Shown here: one piece after another, positions 45,750 through 58,210 of the stretch | Position numbering within the stretch: position 1 is the first letter of the stretch | How the letters are laid out: each line of letters opens with the position of its first letter | From: Streptomyces sp. AA1529 | GTDB taxonomy: Bacteria; Actinomycetota; Actinomycetes; Streptomycetales; Streptomycetaceae | Direction: 5' to 3' | Assembly: GCF_000280905.1 (NCBI RefSeq) | Contig: NZ_ALAP01000018.1 | Span: 62,001-126,000 of the forward strand | Length of the DNA stretch: 64,000 nt | The notes under the pieces: model-generated | Told to the model about the DNA's origin: nothing | Database searches by the model: none | The model's input: only the letters and a program-made list of their open reading frames with translations | Translations under genes and position numbers: made by a program

Positions 45750-47009
45750 ATGCCCGCAGATCTCGCCGTGCTGGGACTCGCCCATTCGGGGCTGCCGCTC
45801 GCCCAGGCAGCGACAGCGAACGGAATCAGCACCATCGGGTACGACCCCGACCGCGGCGTCGTCGCCGACATCGGCGCCGGCCGCCCGCCCGGAGACGCGC
45901 CGCTCGCCGCCGCCGAGGTACGGCGGATGCTCGCCAAAGGCTTCGCCGCCAGCAGCGACCCGGCCGTCCTCGGACGCGTCCGCACCGCCGTCATCTGCGC
46001 GACCACCGCACTCGGCCCCAACCGCGCCCCCGACCTGAGCGGCGTCCGCACCGCAGCCCGCACCCTGGCCGCCCGGCTGCGCCCACGCACCCTCGTCGTC
46101 GTCGAATCCAGCGTCCACCCCGGCTGCACGGAGGACGTCGTACGGCCCCTGCTGGAAGACGGCTCCGGGCTGCGGGCCGGACGCGACTTCCACCTCGCCT
46201 GCTCACCCTCCCGGGTCGACCCCGGCAACCGCACCCACGACTACACCGCCATCCCCAAAGTCATCGGCGGGCTCACCCCCGCCTGCACCGAAGCCGCCGC
46301 CGCGTTCTACGGGCGGCTCACCAAAGTCGTCCGCGCCCGCGGGCCGCGCGAGGCCGAGACCGCCAAACTCCTGGAGACCAACTACCGGCACATCAACATC
46401 GCCCTCATGAACGAGATGGCCGTCTTCTGCCACGACCTCGGCATCGACCTGTGGGACGTCGTGCGGTGCGCCGAGACCAAACCCTTCGGCTTCCAGTCCT
46501 TCCGGCCCGGCCCCGGCGTCGGCGGCCCCAGCGTGCCCGTCGACCCCAACTACCTCTCGTACCACAGCCGCTCGCTGGGCTACCCGCTGCGCATGGTGGA
46601 ACTCGCCCAGGAAGTCAACGAACGCATGCCCCGCTACGTCGCCCAACGCGCCGCCGTCCTCCTCAACGAACACGGAAAATCCGCCCGCGGCGCACGCATC
46701 CTGCTGCTCGGCGTCACCTACAAACCCGACCTCGCCAGCCAGGAAGGCGCCCCCGCGCGCGAAGTCGCCGGCCGCCTCAAAGAACTCGGCGCCCAGCTGA
46801 GCTATCACGACCCCTACGTGCCGCAATGGCGCGTCGCCGGGCAACCCGTGCCCCGCGCCGACGCGCTGTACGAGGCCGCGGCGGAGGCGGACCTCACCCT
46901 GCTGTTGCAGCACCACCGCCGGTACGACCTGCAGGGGCTCGCCGCGAAGGCGCAGCTCCTCCTGGACACTCGCGGAGCGAGTCCCACCGGTGCGGCGCAC
47001 CGGCTCTGA
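45750..47009 (+). CDS. Nucleotide-sugar dehydrogenase homologue with altered active site
   Basis: The product has 419 aa from ATG 45750, behind GGAAGGGAAG. It has the three-domain UDP-glucose/UDP-ManNAc dehydrogenase fold: dinucleotide-binding start LAVLGLAHSGLPLAQA, central helical domain AKLLETNYRHINIALMNEMA, and C-terminal GVTYKPDLASQEGAPAREVA. The catalytic cysteine of the usual GGHCIPVDP motif is replaced (GGPSVPVDP, Ser261), the preceding His is Pro, SPERVDPG reads SPSRVDPG, and the conserved Asn after KLLE is Thr. These enzymes need the Cys as thiohemiacetal nucleophile for the second oxidation. This protein is therefore probably not a normal four-electron dehydrogenase. No other sugar genes are adjacent. 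Confidence 0.93.
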   Translation: MPADLAVLGLAHSGLPLAQAATANGISTIGYDPDRGVVADIGAGRPPGDAPLAAAEVRRMLAKGFAASSDPAVLGRVRTAVICATTALGPNRAPDLSGVRTAARTLAARLRPRTLVVVESSVHPGCTEDVVRPLLEDGSGLRAGRDFHLACSPSRVDPGNRTHDYTAIPKVIGGLTPACTEAAAAFYGRLTKVVRARGPREAETAKLLETNYRHINIALMNEMAVFCHDLGIDLWDVVRCAETKPFGFQSFRPGPGVGGPSVPVDPNYLSYHSRSLGYPLRMVELAQEVNERMPRYVAQRAAVLLNEHGKSARGARILLLGVTYKPDLASQEGAPAREVAGRLKELGAQLSYHDPYVPQWRVAGQPVPRADALYEAAAEADLTLLLQHHRRYDLQGLAAKAQLLLDTRGASPTGAAHRL

Positions 47010-47269
47010 GATGCGGCGTGGGATCGGATAGCGCCGTTGTTGCCGGGGGCGGATGGTCGTGGGCGGACGTGACCGGACGCCCACGCCCTGTGCGCCACGA
47101 CGCAGCCCCGGCTCTCCACCGTGGCGATGGGCCTCTCCACCACGCTGCACCGGGAGCGCCGCGCTGCGCGCGTGACCCCGCCAATTCCTGCAGCGCGATG
47201 GCGGGGCCTTGAGGCACTCCCGATTCTCGTGCACTGCGCTTGGGCAAGTCCGGGATCGTCGTGCAGGTC

Positions 47270-47305
47270 TTGCCGGTAGCGGCGAGAAGTGTACAGTTCT
47301 GTACA
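47270..47305 (+). promoter_or_regulatory. Promoter/operator of the toxin-antitoxin pair
   Basis: TTGCCG (47270-47275), 16 bases, then TACAGT (47292-47297) form a sigma-70-type promoter whose start would fall on the ATG at 47305, a leaderless transcript. TGTACA occurs twice (47290-47295 and 47300-47305) around GTTC. This dyad overlaps both the -10 and the start codon, as expected for autorepression by a YefM-type antitoxin. Confidence 0.7.
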
Positions 47306-47559
47306 TGAGTGAGATGTTGCCGATCACTGAGGCGAGAGCCCGGTTCGGTTCGCTGGTGCGCCGTGCTTCCCATACGCGGGAGCGCATCACGATCACCGAT
47401 CACGGCCAGCCCGCCGCTGTCCTGGTCAATCCGCAGGAGCTCGCCGACCTGGAGGACGCACTCGCGCTGGCCGAGTACCGCGCCCGGCAGGCGGCGGACC
47501 AGACGGTCCTGGTCCCGCATGACGAGGTACGCGCCCGGCTCGGCCTGGAGCGCGGTTGA
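47305..47559 (+). CDS. Phd/YefM-type antitoxin
   Basis: The product has 84 aa. The N-terminal DNA-binding fold LPITEARARFGSLVRRASHT, then ITITDHGQPAAVLVNPQELA (the PhdYeFM signature), and a charged helical C-terminus that would wrap the toxin. Its stop overlaps the toxin start (TTGA). It is expected to neutralise the RelE/ParE-type toxin and repress the operon through the TGTACA dyad upstream. Confidence 0.93.
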   Translation: MSEMLPITEARARFGSLVRRASHTRERITITDHGQPAAVLVNPQELADLEDALALAEYRARQAADQTVLVPHDEVRARLGLERG

Positions 47560-47807
47560 CGTACACGATCGTCTGGGAAGAGGCGGCTCTCAACGCTGCC
47601 GCCCGCTTCCTCAAGGATGACGCCGACGGGCTGCGCCAGCTGATGGACGCGGTGGATCTCCTCGCCCGGCAACCACGGCCGGAGGGCACCGTCGAATACG
47701 GTTCGCCCGACCTGCGCCGCATGTACGTGGGCCTCTACCGGGTCCTGTACGAGATCACCGACAGCACCGTCACCGTTGTCGTGATGCATCTGGGCCGGAC
47801 AGGCTGA
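47556..47807 (+). CDS. RelE/ParE-family toxin
   Basis: The product has 83 aa from TTG 47556, chosen because it overlaps the antitoxin stop by 4 bases and gives the typical RelE start TYTIVWEEAALNAAARFL. LRRMYVGLYRVLYEITDSTV then VVVMHLGRTG is the family's basic beta-sheet with catalytic Arg/Tyr candidates and C-terminal His. RelE-like toxins cut mRNA on the ribosome, whereas ParE relatives poison gyrase. The Arg-rich RVLYEI strand fits RelE better. Confidence 0.9.
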   Translation: MTYTIVWEEAALNAAARFLKDDADGLRQLMDAVDLLARQPRPEGTVEYGSPDLRRMYVGLYRVLYEITDSTVTVVVMHLGRTG

Positions 47808-48194
47808 CTCCCCTTCCAGGGATCCCTCGGACAGTGGCTCGGCGGTGCCGGATCAGGGGGCTCCAGCGTCCGCGAGTGGCCTGTGCCCCGTCGCCCACCG
47901 CCCTGCGGGCGTATGACCACCGTCTCCGGCACCACCCGCCGGAACAGCTCCCATAACCCCTCGGGCACCATGCGCTCAGCAAGACTCGTCATGCCCAGCA
48001 CAACGACCTACCGCCCCAAAGCAAACGACGTCTCAGCGGGGTGCCGTTGGGGGGCGGAGGCACCCCCCGACAGGACCTCTCGGCGGCAGCCGAAGGAGCC
48101 AGGGGGCGTGCCCCCACAGGGCATCGCACTCCGCGGAGGGGAACCGACCCCGCGAAGACGCACCCCGCGAAGGGAGTCGCGCTCCGCGGAGGGG
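47808..48194. other. Gap with IS remnant and short GC-rich repeats
   Basis: Apart from the IS5-type fragment (47879-47992), the 387 bp hold repeated CTCCGCGGAGGGG and CCCGCGAAG units at 48129-48200 and a GGTGCC...GGCACC-like dyad near 48040-48070, perhaps the terminator of guaB3. Confidence 0.55.
47879..47992 (-). pseudogene. IS5-family transposase, N-terminal remnant
   Basis: ATG 47992 begins MTSLAERMVPEGLWELFRRV, followed by VPETVVIRPQGGGRRGTG. This is the start of the many Streptomyces IS5-type transposases (LVPDGLWELFQRVVP ... RPQGGGRR). Similarity ends after 38 codons. No DDE domain or inverted repeats remain. Confidence 0.75.
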
Positions 48195-49310
48195 TCAGCG
48201 GGAGCGGGCTACCGTTACCTCTACGCGCTGGAACTCCTTGAGGTCGGAATAGCCCGTGGTGGCCATCGCGCGGCGGAGTGCGCCGAAGAAGTTCATCGAA
48301 CCGTCGGGGATGTGCGAGGGGCCGAGCAGGACCTCTTCCATGGTGCCGACCGCACCCAGGTCGACGCGGCGGCCGCGGGGGACGTCCTCGTGCACGGCCT
48401 CCATGCCCCAGTGGTGGCCCTTGCCGGGCGCGTCGGAGGCGCGGGCCAGCGGGGAGCCCATCATCACGGCGTCGGCGCCGCAGGCGACCGCCTTGGGCAG
48501 ATCGCCGGACCAGCCGACGCCACCGTCCGCGATGACATGCACATAGCGCCCGCCGGACTCGTCGAGGTAGTCGCGCCGGGCCGCGGCGACGTCGGCGACG
48601 GCGCTCGCCATCGGCACCTGGATGCCCAGCACGTTCCGCGTGGTGTGCGCGGCGCCTCCGCCGAAGCCGACGAGGACGCCGGCGGCGCCGGTGCGCATCA
48701 GGTGGAGGGCTGCGGTGTAGGTGGCGCAGCCGCCGACGATGACCGGCACGTCCAGCTCGTAGATGAACTGCTTGAGGTTCAGCGGCTCGGCGGCGCCGGA
48801 GACGTGCTCGGCGGAGACCGTGGTACCGCGGATGACGAACAGGTCCACGCCCGCGTCCACCACGGCCTTGGAGAACTGCGCCGTGCGCTGCGGCGACAGC
48901 GCGGCGGCGGTCACCACGCCCGAGTCGCGGACCTCCTTGATCCGCTGCCCGATCAGCTCCTCCTTGATCGGCTCGGCGTAGATCTCCTGCATCCGCCGGT
49001 TGGCTGTCGCCTCGTCGAGTTCCCCGATCTCCTGCAACAGCGGCTCGGGGTCCTCGTACCGGGTCCACAGGCCCTCGAGGTTGAGCACCCCGAGCCCGCC
49101 GAGTTCTCCGATGCGGATGGCGGTACGCGGGGAGACGACCGAGTCCATGGGCGCGGCGAGGAACGGCAGCTCGAAGCGGTAGGCGTCGATCTGCCAGGCG
49201 ATGGAGACCTCCTTCGGGTCGCGGGTGCGCCTGCTGGGCACCACCGCGATGTCGTCGAAGGCGTACGCCTGCCGCCCGCGCTTGCCGCGCCCGATCTCGA
49301 TCTCAGTCAC
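48195..49310 (-). CDS. guaB3: GuaB3, IMP dehydrogenase/GMP reductase-related protein
   Basis: The product has 371 aa. A TIM-barrel IMPDH/GMPR-family protein without CBS domains: DIAVVPSRRTRDPKEVSIAW, APMDSVVSPRTA, GCATYTAALHLMRTG and IADGGVGWSGDLPKAVACGA. The active-site loop that reads GPGSICTTR in guaB reads GFGGGAAHTTR here, so the canonical catalytic Cys is missing. This is usual for actinobacterial GuaB3, whose reaction is still debated. It lies 93 bp downstream of guaB on the same strand, so purine-nucleotide interconversion is the expected role. Confidence 0.93.
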   Translation of the reverse strand: MTEIEIGRGKRGRQAYAFDDIAVVPSRRTRDPKEVSIAWQIDAYRFELPFLAAPMDSVVSPRTAIRIGELGGLGVLNLEGLWTRYEDPEPLLQEIGELDEATANRRMQEIYAEPIKEELIGQRIKEVRDSGVVTAAALSPQRTAQFSKAVVDAGVDLFVIRGTTVSAEHVSGAAEPLNLKQFIYELDVPVIVGGCATYTAALHLMRTGAAGVLVGFGGGAAHTTRNVLGIQVPMASAVADVAAARRDYLDESGGRYVHVIADGGVGWSGDLPKAVACGADAVMMGSPLARASDAPGKGHHWGMEAVHEDVPRGRRVDLGAVGTMEEVLLGPSHIPDGSMNFFGALRRAMATTGYSDLKEFQRVEVTVARSR

Positions 49311-49403
49311 GTCTGCTGCCTCTCACTCTGGTGTGCCGCGGTCCAGTATCGCCGACACGCCGGAGCCCGCGGCTCCGGGAGGGCCGCGGGCTCGGGGACG
49401 GGG

Positions 49404-51756
<2,353 letters not shown>

Positions 51757-52009
51757 GTCCACGCCCTCCCCTCACGCCTGACCGACAGGTCCCCGAGGAA
51801 CTCCATACAACAAGCATGCGGCACGCGCGAGATTTCTCGGCAGCCGCGGGGGAAATCCGCGGGAACACCGGCCCGGCCGGGGCCGCCGTCCCACCCGCCG
51901 GCGACCGGTTCCGGGCGCGGACGAGCGGACGGACGGGCGGTTGCCGTACGAGGCGGGACGTGCTCGGCCTGCGGCCGGGAGGTGCCCCGGGCGGACACCC
52001 GGCACCAGG

Positions 52010-52621
52010 TCAGCGGACGAGACCCCAGCGGAACCCGAGCGCCACCGCGTGCGCGCGGTCCGAGGCGCCGAGCTTCTTGAAGAGCCGCCTGGCGTGCGTC
52101 TTGACGGTGTCCTCCGAGAGGAAGAGCTCACGCCCGATCTCCGCGTTGGAGCGGCCGTGACTCATGCCCTCCAGCACCTGGATCTCCCGCGCGGTGAGGG
52201 TCGGCGCCGCGCCCATCTCGGCCGACCGCAGCCGCCGGGGGGCGAGCCGCCAGGTGGGGTCGGCCAGTGCCTGGGTGACGGTCGCGCGCAGCTCGGCGCG
52301 GGAGGCGTCCTTGTGCAGGTACCCGCGGGCGCCGGCCGCGACGGCCAGCGCCACGCCGTCCAGGTCCTCGGCCACCGTCAGCATGATGATGCGGGCGCCG
52401 GGGTCGGCGGAGAGCAGCCGCCGCACGGTCTCCACTCCGCCCAGGCCGGGCATCCGGACGTCCATCAGGATCAGGTCGGACCGGTCGGCGCCCCAGCGGC
52501 GGAGGACTTCCTCGCCGTTGGCCGCCGTCGTCACACGCTCGACGCCGGGCACGGTCGCGACCGCGCGGCGCAGGGCCTCTCGGGCGAGCGGGGAGTCGTC
52601 GCATACGAGGACGGATGTCAT
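52010..52621 (-). CDS. bldM: BldM, orphan response regulator of development
   Basis: The product has 203 aa. Receiver domain (1-120) with Asp8/Asp9, Asp54 in LILMDVRMPG and Lys in YLHKDAS. LuxR-type HTH (about 138-203: LTAREIQVLEGMSHGRSNAE, EDTVKTHARRLFKKLGASDR). BldM controls aerial-mycelium and spore genes as homodimer and, with WhiI, as heterodimer, and does not need phosphorylation in Streptomyces. There is no partner kinase beside it. It is transcribed from a BldN-type promoter and diverges from whiD. Confidence 0.95.
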   Translation of the reverse strand: MTSVLVCDDSPLAREALRRAVATVPGVERVTTAANGEEVLRRWGADRSDLILMDVRMPGLGGVETVRRLLSADPGARIIMLTVAEDLDGVALAVAAGARGYLHKDASRAELRATVTQALADPTWRLAPRRLRSAEMGAAPTLTAREIQVLEGMSHGRSNAEIGRELFLSEDTVKTHARRLFKKLGASDRAHAVALGFRWGLVR

Positions 52622-52748
52622 GGCCGCCCTCCGCTGCTGATGCGCATCACCTTGAGCCTCCAGGCTGCTTGAGAATCGTCACCTGCGCGATTGACGGCCG
52701 CGGAGGACTGCGCCCCGGGCCGGTTCCGAACCAATCGCTTTCGCTCTC

Positions 52749-52776
52749 TCAACGACGGTCACCCGAAAGAGTTACG
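52749..52776 (-). promoter_or_regulatory. BldN-type promoter of bldM
   Basis: On the minus strand CGTAAC (52776-52771), 16 bases, CGTTGA (52754-52749) matches exactly the consensus known for the developmental ECF sigma factor BldN, whose classical target is bldM. The start would give an mRNA leader of about 120 nt. The rest of the 366-bp bldM-whiD gap turns AT-rich towards whiD (52860-52960), where its promoter must lie. Confidence 0.85.
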
Positions 52777-52987
52777 GCTTCCAGCCGCCGTCCTGAGCAC
52801 TCTACGTGAGCGTCCGTACACAGAGCAGCAACATCCCGGCTTTGCGGTGACCGACGCACCATTAATCCTGAAGTGCCCTATTCAGATGCATTACTTCCGT
52901 TTTGCGAGTTCGATCGCTAGATTCGCGAAAGAGTCATATTTACGCACGAGTGTCAGATCACCTCCAGCAGCACTCAGGAGAGACGCG

Positions 52988-53428
52988 ATGGCAGACTTCT
53001 CCCGCCTTCCTGGACCCAACGCGGATCTGTGGGACTGGCAGCTTCTGGCCGCCTGCCGGGGGGTGGACAGTTCACTGTTCTTCCACCCCGAGGGGGAGCG
53101 CGGCGCCGCCCGCAGTGCGCGGGAGGCGTCCGCCAAGGAGGTGTGCATGCGCTGCCCCGTGCGCGCCGAGTGCGCGGCGCACGCTCTCCAGGTGCGCGAG
53201 CCCTACGGGGTATGGGGCGGGCTCACCGAGGACGAGCGCGAGGAGCTGCTGGGCCGGGCCCGGAACCGGCTGGTGACCACCCACGGCCCCGCGCAGGACC
53301 AGCGGCCGTCGGCGCCGGGTGGAGCAGCTCCGGGCGGGGCGGCTCCGGGCGGCGCGGAAGCTGCGGACGGCGGGCCCGGGCACGGAGGTGCGGCCGGGCA
53401 CGCCGCGGAGCCGGTCGGCGAGATGTGA
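52988..53428 (+). CDS. whiD: WhiD, WhiB-like [4Fe-4S] sporulation regulator
   Basis: The product has 146 aa from ATG 52988, with AGGAGA at -11. Cluster ligands Cys23, Cys53, Cys56 and Cys62, the G(V/I)WGG turn (YGVWGGLTEDEREELLGRAR) and a basic end of the domain match WhiD, needed for late spore maturation in Streptomyces. The protein extends about 30 residues beyond the usual end with PGGAAPGGAA repeats. It is divergent from bldM as in other Streptomyces. Wbl proteins bind region 4 of the principal sigma factor and may respond to nitric oxide or oxygen through the cluster. Confidence 0.95.
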   Translation: MADFSRLPGPNADLWDWQLLAACRGVDSSLFFHPEGERGAARSAREASAKEVCMRCPVRAECAAHALQVREPYGVWGGLTEDEREELLGRARNRLVTTHGPAQDQRPSAPGGAAPGGAAPGGAEAADGGPGHGGAAGHAAEPVGEM

Positions 53429-53533
53429 GCGGATTCCGCCCGGCCGGCCGCACGCCGACCGCAGGCCGGGCACCGCACGGCACCGACGAATCCCCGGACG
53501 CCGTGCGGAAACGTTCCCTCACGCGGCGGACAC

Positions 53534-53573
53534 GCCGCCCGGGCCGGCCGCCCACCGGGCCCGGCCGGGCGGC
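53534..53573. terminator. Bidirectional hairpin between whiD and a LysR gene
   Basis: The stem GCCGCCCGG(G)CCGG / CCGGCCGGGCGGC has one bulged base and a 13-base loop. It ends 2 bp before the stop of the convergent LysR gene. Confidence 0.6.
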
Positions 53574-53575
53574 GG

Positions 53576-54487
53576 TCAGCCGCGGGCCGCCGCGAGCCGG
53601 TCCAGCATCGCGGCGACGGCGGGCACCCGCGCCAGGTCGGGCAGCGTCAGCGCGACCACCTCGCGCTGCACGGCCGGCGCCACCCGGACCGCCCGCGTCC
53701 CCCGCGGGCGCACCGACTCCACGGCCAGCTCCGGCAGCACCGCGACCCCCAGCCCCGCGCCGACCAGGCCCACCACCGCCGGATAGTCGTCGGTCGCGAA
53801 GTCGATCCGCGGCGTGAACCCCGCCGCCTCGCACACCTGGACGAGGTGCCGGCGGCAGCGGGGGCAGCCCGCGATCCAGGGCTCCTCGGCGAGGGTGCCG
53901 ATGCCGACCTCCGCCGCGTCCGCGAACGGGTGCCCCTCCGGCACCAGCCCCACCAGCCGGTCGGTCAGCAGCGGCCGGACCACCAGGTCGTCCGCCTCCC
54001 AGTCCTCGGCCGGAACGTGCTCTCCGGGCACGGGGTCGTAGCGGAAGGCCAGCGCGATCTCGCACTCCCCCGCCCGCAGCATCTCCACCGAGCGCGGCGG
54101 CTCCGCCTCCACCAGCGAGACCCGGGTGCCCGGGTGAGCGGCCCGCATCGCCGCGACGGCGGTGGGCACCAGCGTGGAGCTGCCGCTGGGGAAGGAGACC
54201 AGCCGCACCCGCCCGGCCCGCAGCCCGGCCAGCGCCGCCACCTCCTCCTCGGCGGCCGTCAGCCCCGCCAGGATCCCGGTGGCGTGCCGTACCAGCGCCT
54301 CGCCCGCCTCGGTCGGCCGCATCTCACGTCCCGTCCGCACCAGCAGCGGGGTGCCCGCGGCGGCCTCCAGCGCCTTCATCTGCTGGCTGACCGCAGGCTG
54401 CGTACAGCCCAGCTCGCGGGCCGCCGCGGAGAAGGATCCGGTTCGGGTGACCGCGCGCAGGACGCGCAGATGGCGGGCCTCGATCAT
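53576..54487 (-). CDS. LysR-family transcriptional regulator
   Basis: The product has 303 aa from ATG 54487. N-terminal winged HTH (MIEARHLRVLRAVTRTGSFS, CTQPAVSQQMKALEAAAGTP) and periplasmic-binding-type effector domain (RVRLVSFPSGSSTLVPTAVA ... LVGLVPEGHPFADAAEVGIG, GLVGAGLGVAVLPELAV). It diverges from the MOSC-domain gene at 54578 with 90 bp between, the standard layout when a LysR protein controls its neighbour. The effector is unknown. Confidence 0.93.
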   Translation of the reverse strand: MIEARHLRVLRAVTRTGSFSAAARELGCTQPAVSQQMKALEAAAGTPLLVRTGREMRPTEAGEALVRHATGILAGLTAAEEEVAALAGLRAGRVRLVSFPSGSSTLVPTAVAAMRAAHPGTRVSLVEAEPPRSVEMLRAGECEIALAFRYDPVPGEHVPAEDWEADDLVVRPLLTDRLVGLVPEGHPFADAAEVGIGTLAEEPWIAGCPRCRRHLVQVCEAAGFTPRIDFATDDYPAVVGLVGAGLGVAVLPELAVESVRPRGTRAVRVAPAVQREVVALTLPDLARVPAVAAMLDRLAAARG

Positions 54488-54577
54488 GCGCCCGAGCATA
54501 GGCGAGCATAAGGCAGCCTTGGACAGCACCGCCGGAATCGGCTCGCGGCTTTGGGCGCTCCTCGGTAGCCTCGGCGC

Positions 54578-55246
54578 ATGGAGCTGCTTTCCGTGAACCT
54601 CGCCGAGCCCCACCGCTCGGAGCACACCGCCGCCGAAGGCGGTCTGACCGGCATCGACAAGCGGCCCGTCGAAGGCGCCGTCACCGTCACCGCCCCCGGC
54701 CCGCGCGGCACCGGGGGCAGCGGGCTGGCCGGCGACACCATCGGCGATCTGCGCCACCACGGCGGCGAGGAGCAGGCGGTCTACGCCTTCGCCCGCGAAG
54801 AGCTGGACTTCTGGGAGGGCGAGCTGGGCCGGGCGCTGCCCAACGGCGTCTTCGGCGAGAACCTCACCACCCGCGGCGTCCCCGTCGACGACGCGCGCAT
54901 CGGGGAGCGCTGGCAGCTCGGCGCAGCCGGCACCGGACCGCTGCTGGAGGTGTGCTCCATGCGGGTGCCCTGCCGCACCTTCGCCGGCTGGCTGAGCGAA
55001 CAGGGCTGGGTCAAGCGGTTCACGAACCGCCGGATGCCCGGCGCCTATCTGCGCGTCGTCGAGCCGGGCGAGGTGCGCGCGGGCGATCCCGTCACCGTCG
55101 TCCACCGCCCCGACCACGAGGTCTCGGTCAGCTTCGTGTTCCGCGCCCTGACCCGGGAATCCGAGCTGCTGCCGCGCGTGCTGGCGGCGGGCGAGGCACT
55201 GGACCCGCAGGCGCGGGAGCACGCGCTGCGCCGCATCCCCGGCTGA
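54578..55246 (+). CDS. MOSC-domain protein (YiiM-like)
   Basis: The product has 222 aa. MOSC fold from about 25 to 165: KRPVEGAVTV, GDTIGDLRHHGGEEQAVYAF, GVFGENLTTRGVPVDDARIG, and the conserved Cys in VCSMRVPCRTFAGWL, where molybdenum-cofactor sulfur carriers bind sulfur. The 3-alpha C-terminal part fits YiiM. YiiM-type proteins reduce N-hydroxylated bases or handle the molybdenum cofactor. The next 217 bp contain only repeats of CCCCGGCTGA and no gene. Confidence 0.92.
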   Translation: MELLSVNLAEPHRSEHTAAEGGLTGIDKRPVEGAVTVTAPGPRGTGGSGLAGDTIGDLRHHGGEEQAVYAFAREELDFWEGELGRALPNGVFGENLTTRGVPVDDARIGERWQLGAAGTGPLLEVCSMRVPCRTFAGWLSEQGWVKRFTNRRMPGAYLRVVEPGEVRAGDPVTVVHRPDHEVSVSFVFRALTRESELLPRVLAAGEALDPQAREHALRRIPG

Positions 55247-55463
55247 CGACCCGCCGTCCCGGCCGGGGCCGACCGTCCCCGGCTGAGGGGCCGTCATCCG
55301 CGTCCTCCCCGTCGTTCCCGGCTGACGCCCCGCCAGGACGCGGTGTGCGGGCGGGAGTCCGTCCGCCCGCCGGCCGGGGCGGCGGGTTCGTACGGGTGCC
55401 CTACCGTCGCCGAGGCGGCCGGACGGGGAATCAGCAGCGGTGCGGGGCCGATAGCGTGGCGGC

Positions 55464-56237
55464 ATGACGACTGCACTGATTACGGGAGCCACCGCCGGTA
55501 TCGGCGCCGCCTTCGCCCGGCGGCTGGCCGGCCGCGGCTACCACCTCGTGCTCGCCGCGCGGAACACCGACCGGCTCTGGCGGGAGGCGACCGAACTGCA
55601 CGACCGGCACGGGGTGGAGGCCGACGTCGTCACCGCCGACCTGGCGACGGAAGAGGGCATCGCCGCGGTCGAGAACCGGCTGAACTCCCGGGAGCACCCC
55701 GTCGACCTGCTGGTCAACAACGCGGGGTTCGGCAACAAGGGCCGCTACCTGGAGGTGTCCGTCGCCGACGAGCTGACGATGCTCAAGGTGCACTGCGAAG
55801 CCGTGCTGCGGCTGACGTCGGCGGCGACCGCCTCCATGTGCGAGCGGGGGCGCGGCGGGGTGATCAACGTCGCCTCCGTGGCCGCCTTCTTCCCCCGCGG
55901 CACCTACGGCGCCTCCAAGGCGTGGGTCACCCAGTTCACCCAGGGCGCCGCCAAGGATCTGGCCGGTCAGGGCGTGCGGCTGATGGCCCTGTGCCCCGGG
56001 TTCGTCCGCACGGAGTTCCACGACCGGGCCGGGATGGACTCCGCCGACATTCCGCGGTGGATGTGGCTGGACGCGGACCAGGTGGTCGAGACGGCGCTGC
56101 GGGACCTCGCGCGCGGCAAGGTGGTCTCGGTCCCCGACCCCCGGTACAAGGCCCTGCTGGGCGCCTCCCGGCTCATCCCGCGCGGCGTGCTGGCCAAGGC
56201 GTCCTCGAGCACGGGACGCAAGTACGGCCCCAAGTAG
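55464..56237 (+). CDS. Short-chain dehydrogenase/reductase
   Basis: The product has 257 aa. Classical SDR: cofactor motif TGATAGIG (8-15), NNAGFGNKG, catalytic Ser in NVASVAAFF, YxxxK in YGASK, and PGFVRTEFH. ARNTDRL after the second strand favours NADPH. Substrate not predictable. It converges with groEL and shares a terminator hairpin. Confidence 0.95.
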   Translation: MTTALITGATAGIGAAFARRLAGRGYHLVLAARNTDRLWREATELHDRHGVEADVVTADLATEEGIAAVENRLNSREHPVDLLVNNAGFGNKGRYLEVSVADELTMLKVHCEAVLRLTSAATASMCERGRGGVINVASVAAFFPRGTYGASKAWVTQFTQGAAKDLAGQGVRLMALCPGFVRTEFHDRAGMDSADIPRWMWLDADQVVETALRDLARGKVVSVPDPRYKALLGASRLIPRGVLAKASSSTGRKYGPK

Positions 56238-56352
56238 GGCCGGGCGGCGCCGGAACGGCCGCGGCCCCGGTCCGGGCCGCCGCCGAAGCCGGGGGATCCG
56301 AGGAACACGGCGGAGCACAGCGGAAGGCGGCACGGGAGCCGGGGAAAGCAGC

Positions 56353-56383
56353 GAGGGCGCACCCCGCGACGGGGTGCGCCCTC
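56353..56383. terminator. Bidirectional terminator between SDR gene and groEL
   Basis: Perfect 14-bp stem GAGGGCGCACCCCG / CGGGGTGCGCCCTC with CGA loop, placed between the convergent stops. Confidence 0.8.
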
Positions 56384-56401
56384 ACCGGACGGCGGGGTGC
56401 C

Positions 56402-58048
<1,647 letters not shown>

Positions 58049-58210
58049 TCACACGTCTCGCACGTCTCGTACACGCCCGTGTCGGCCCGTACGAGCCGCG
58101 CCCTGGCCCCTGCTACCTCGCGCGAGGAGCGGGCACCAGGGCGCGTATCGACTGCACGCTGCGGCTTCGGGAAGCTGCCGCGTCCGTAGTCCGTACTGCT
58201 TCTCGCCGTA

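Noticed and set aside
52622..52987. Small gene between bldM and whiD
   Set aside because: The open frame there has atypical codon use and covers the BldN promoter; the region is better explained as a divergent promoter.
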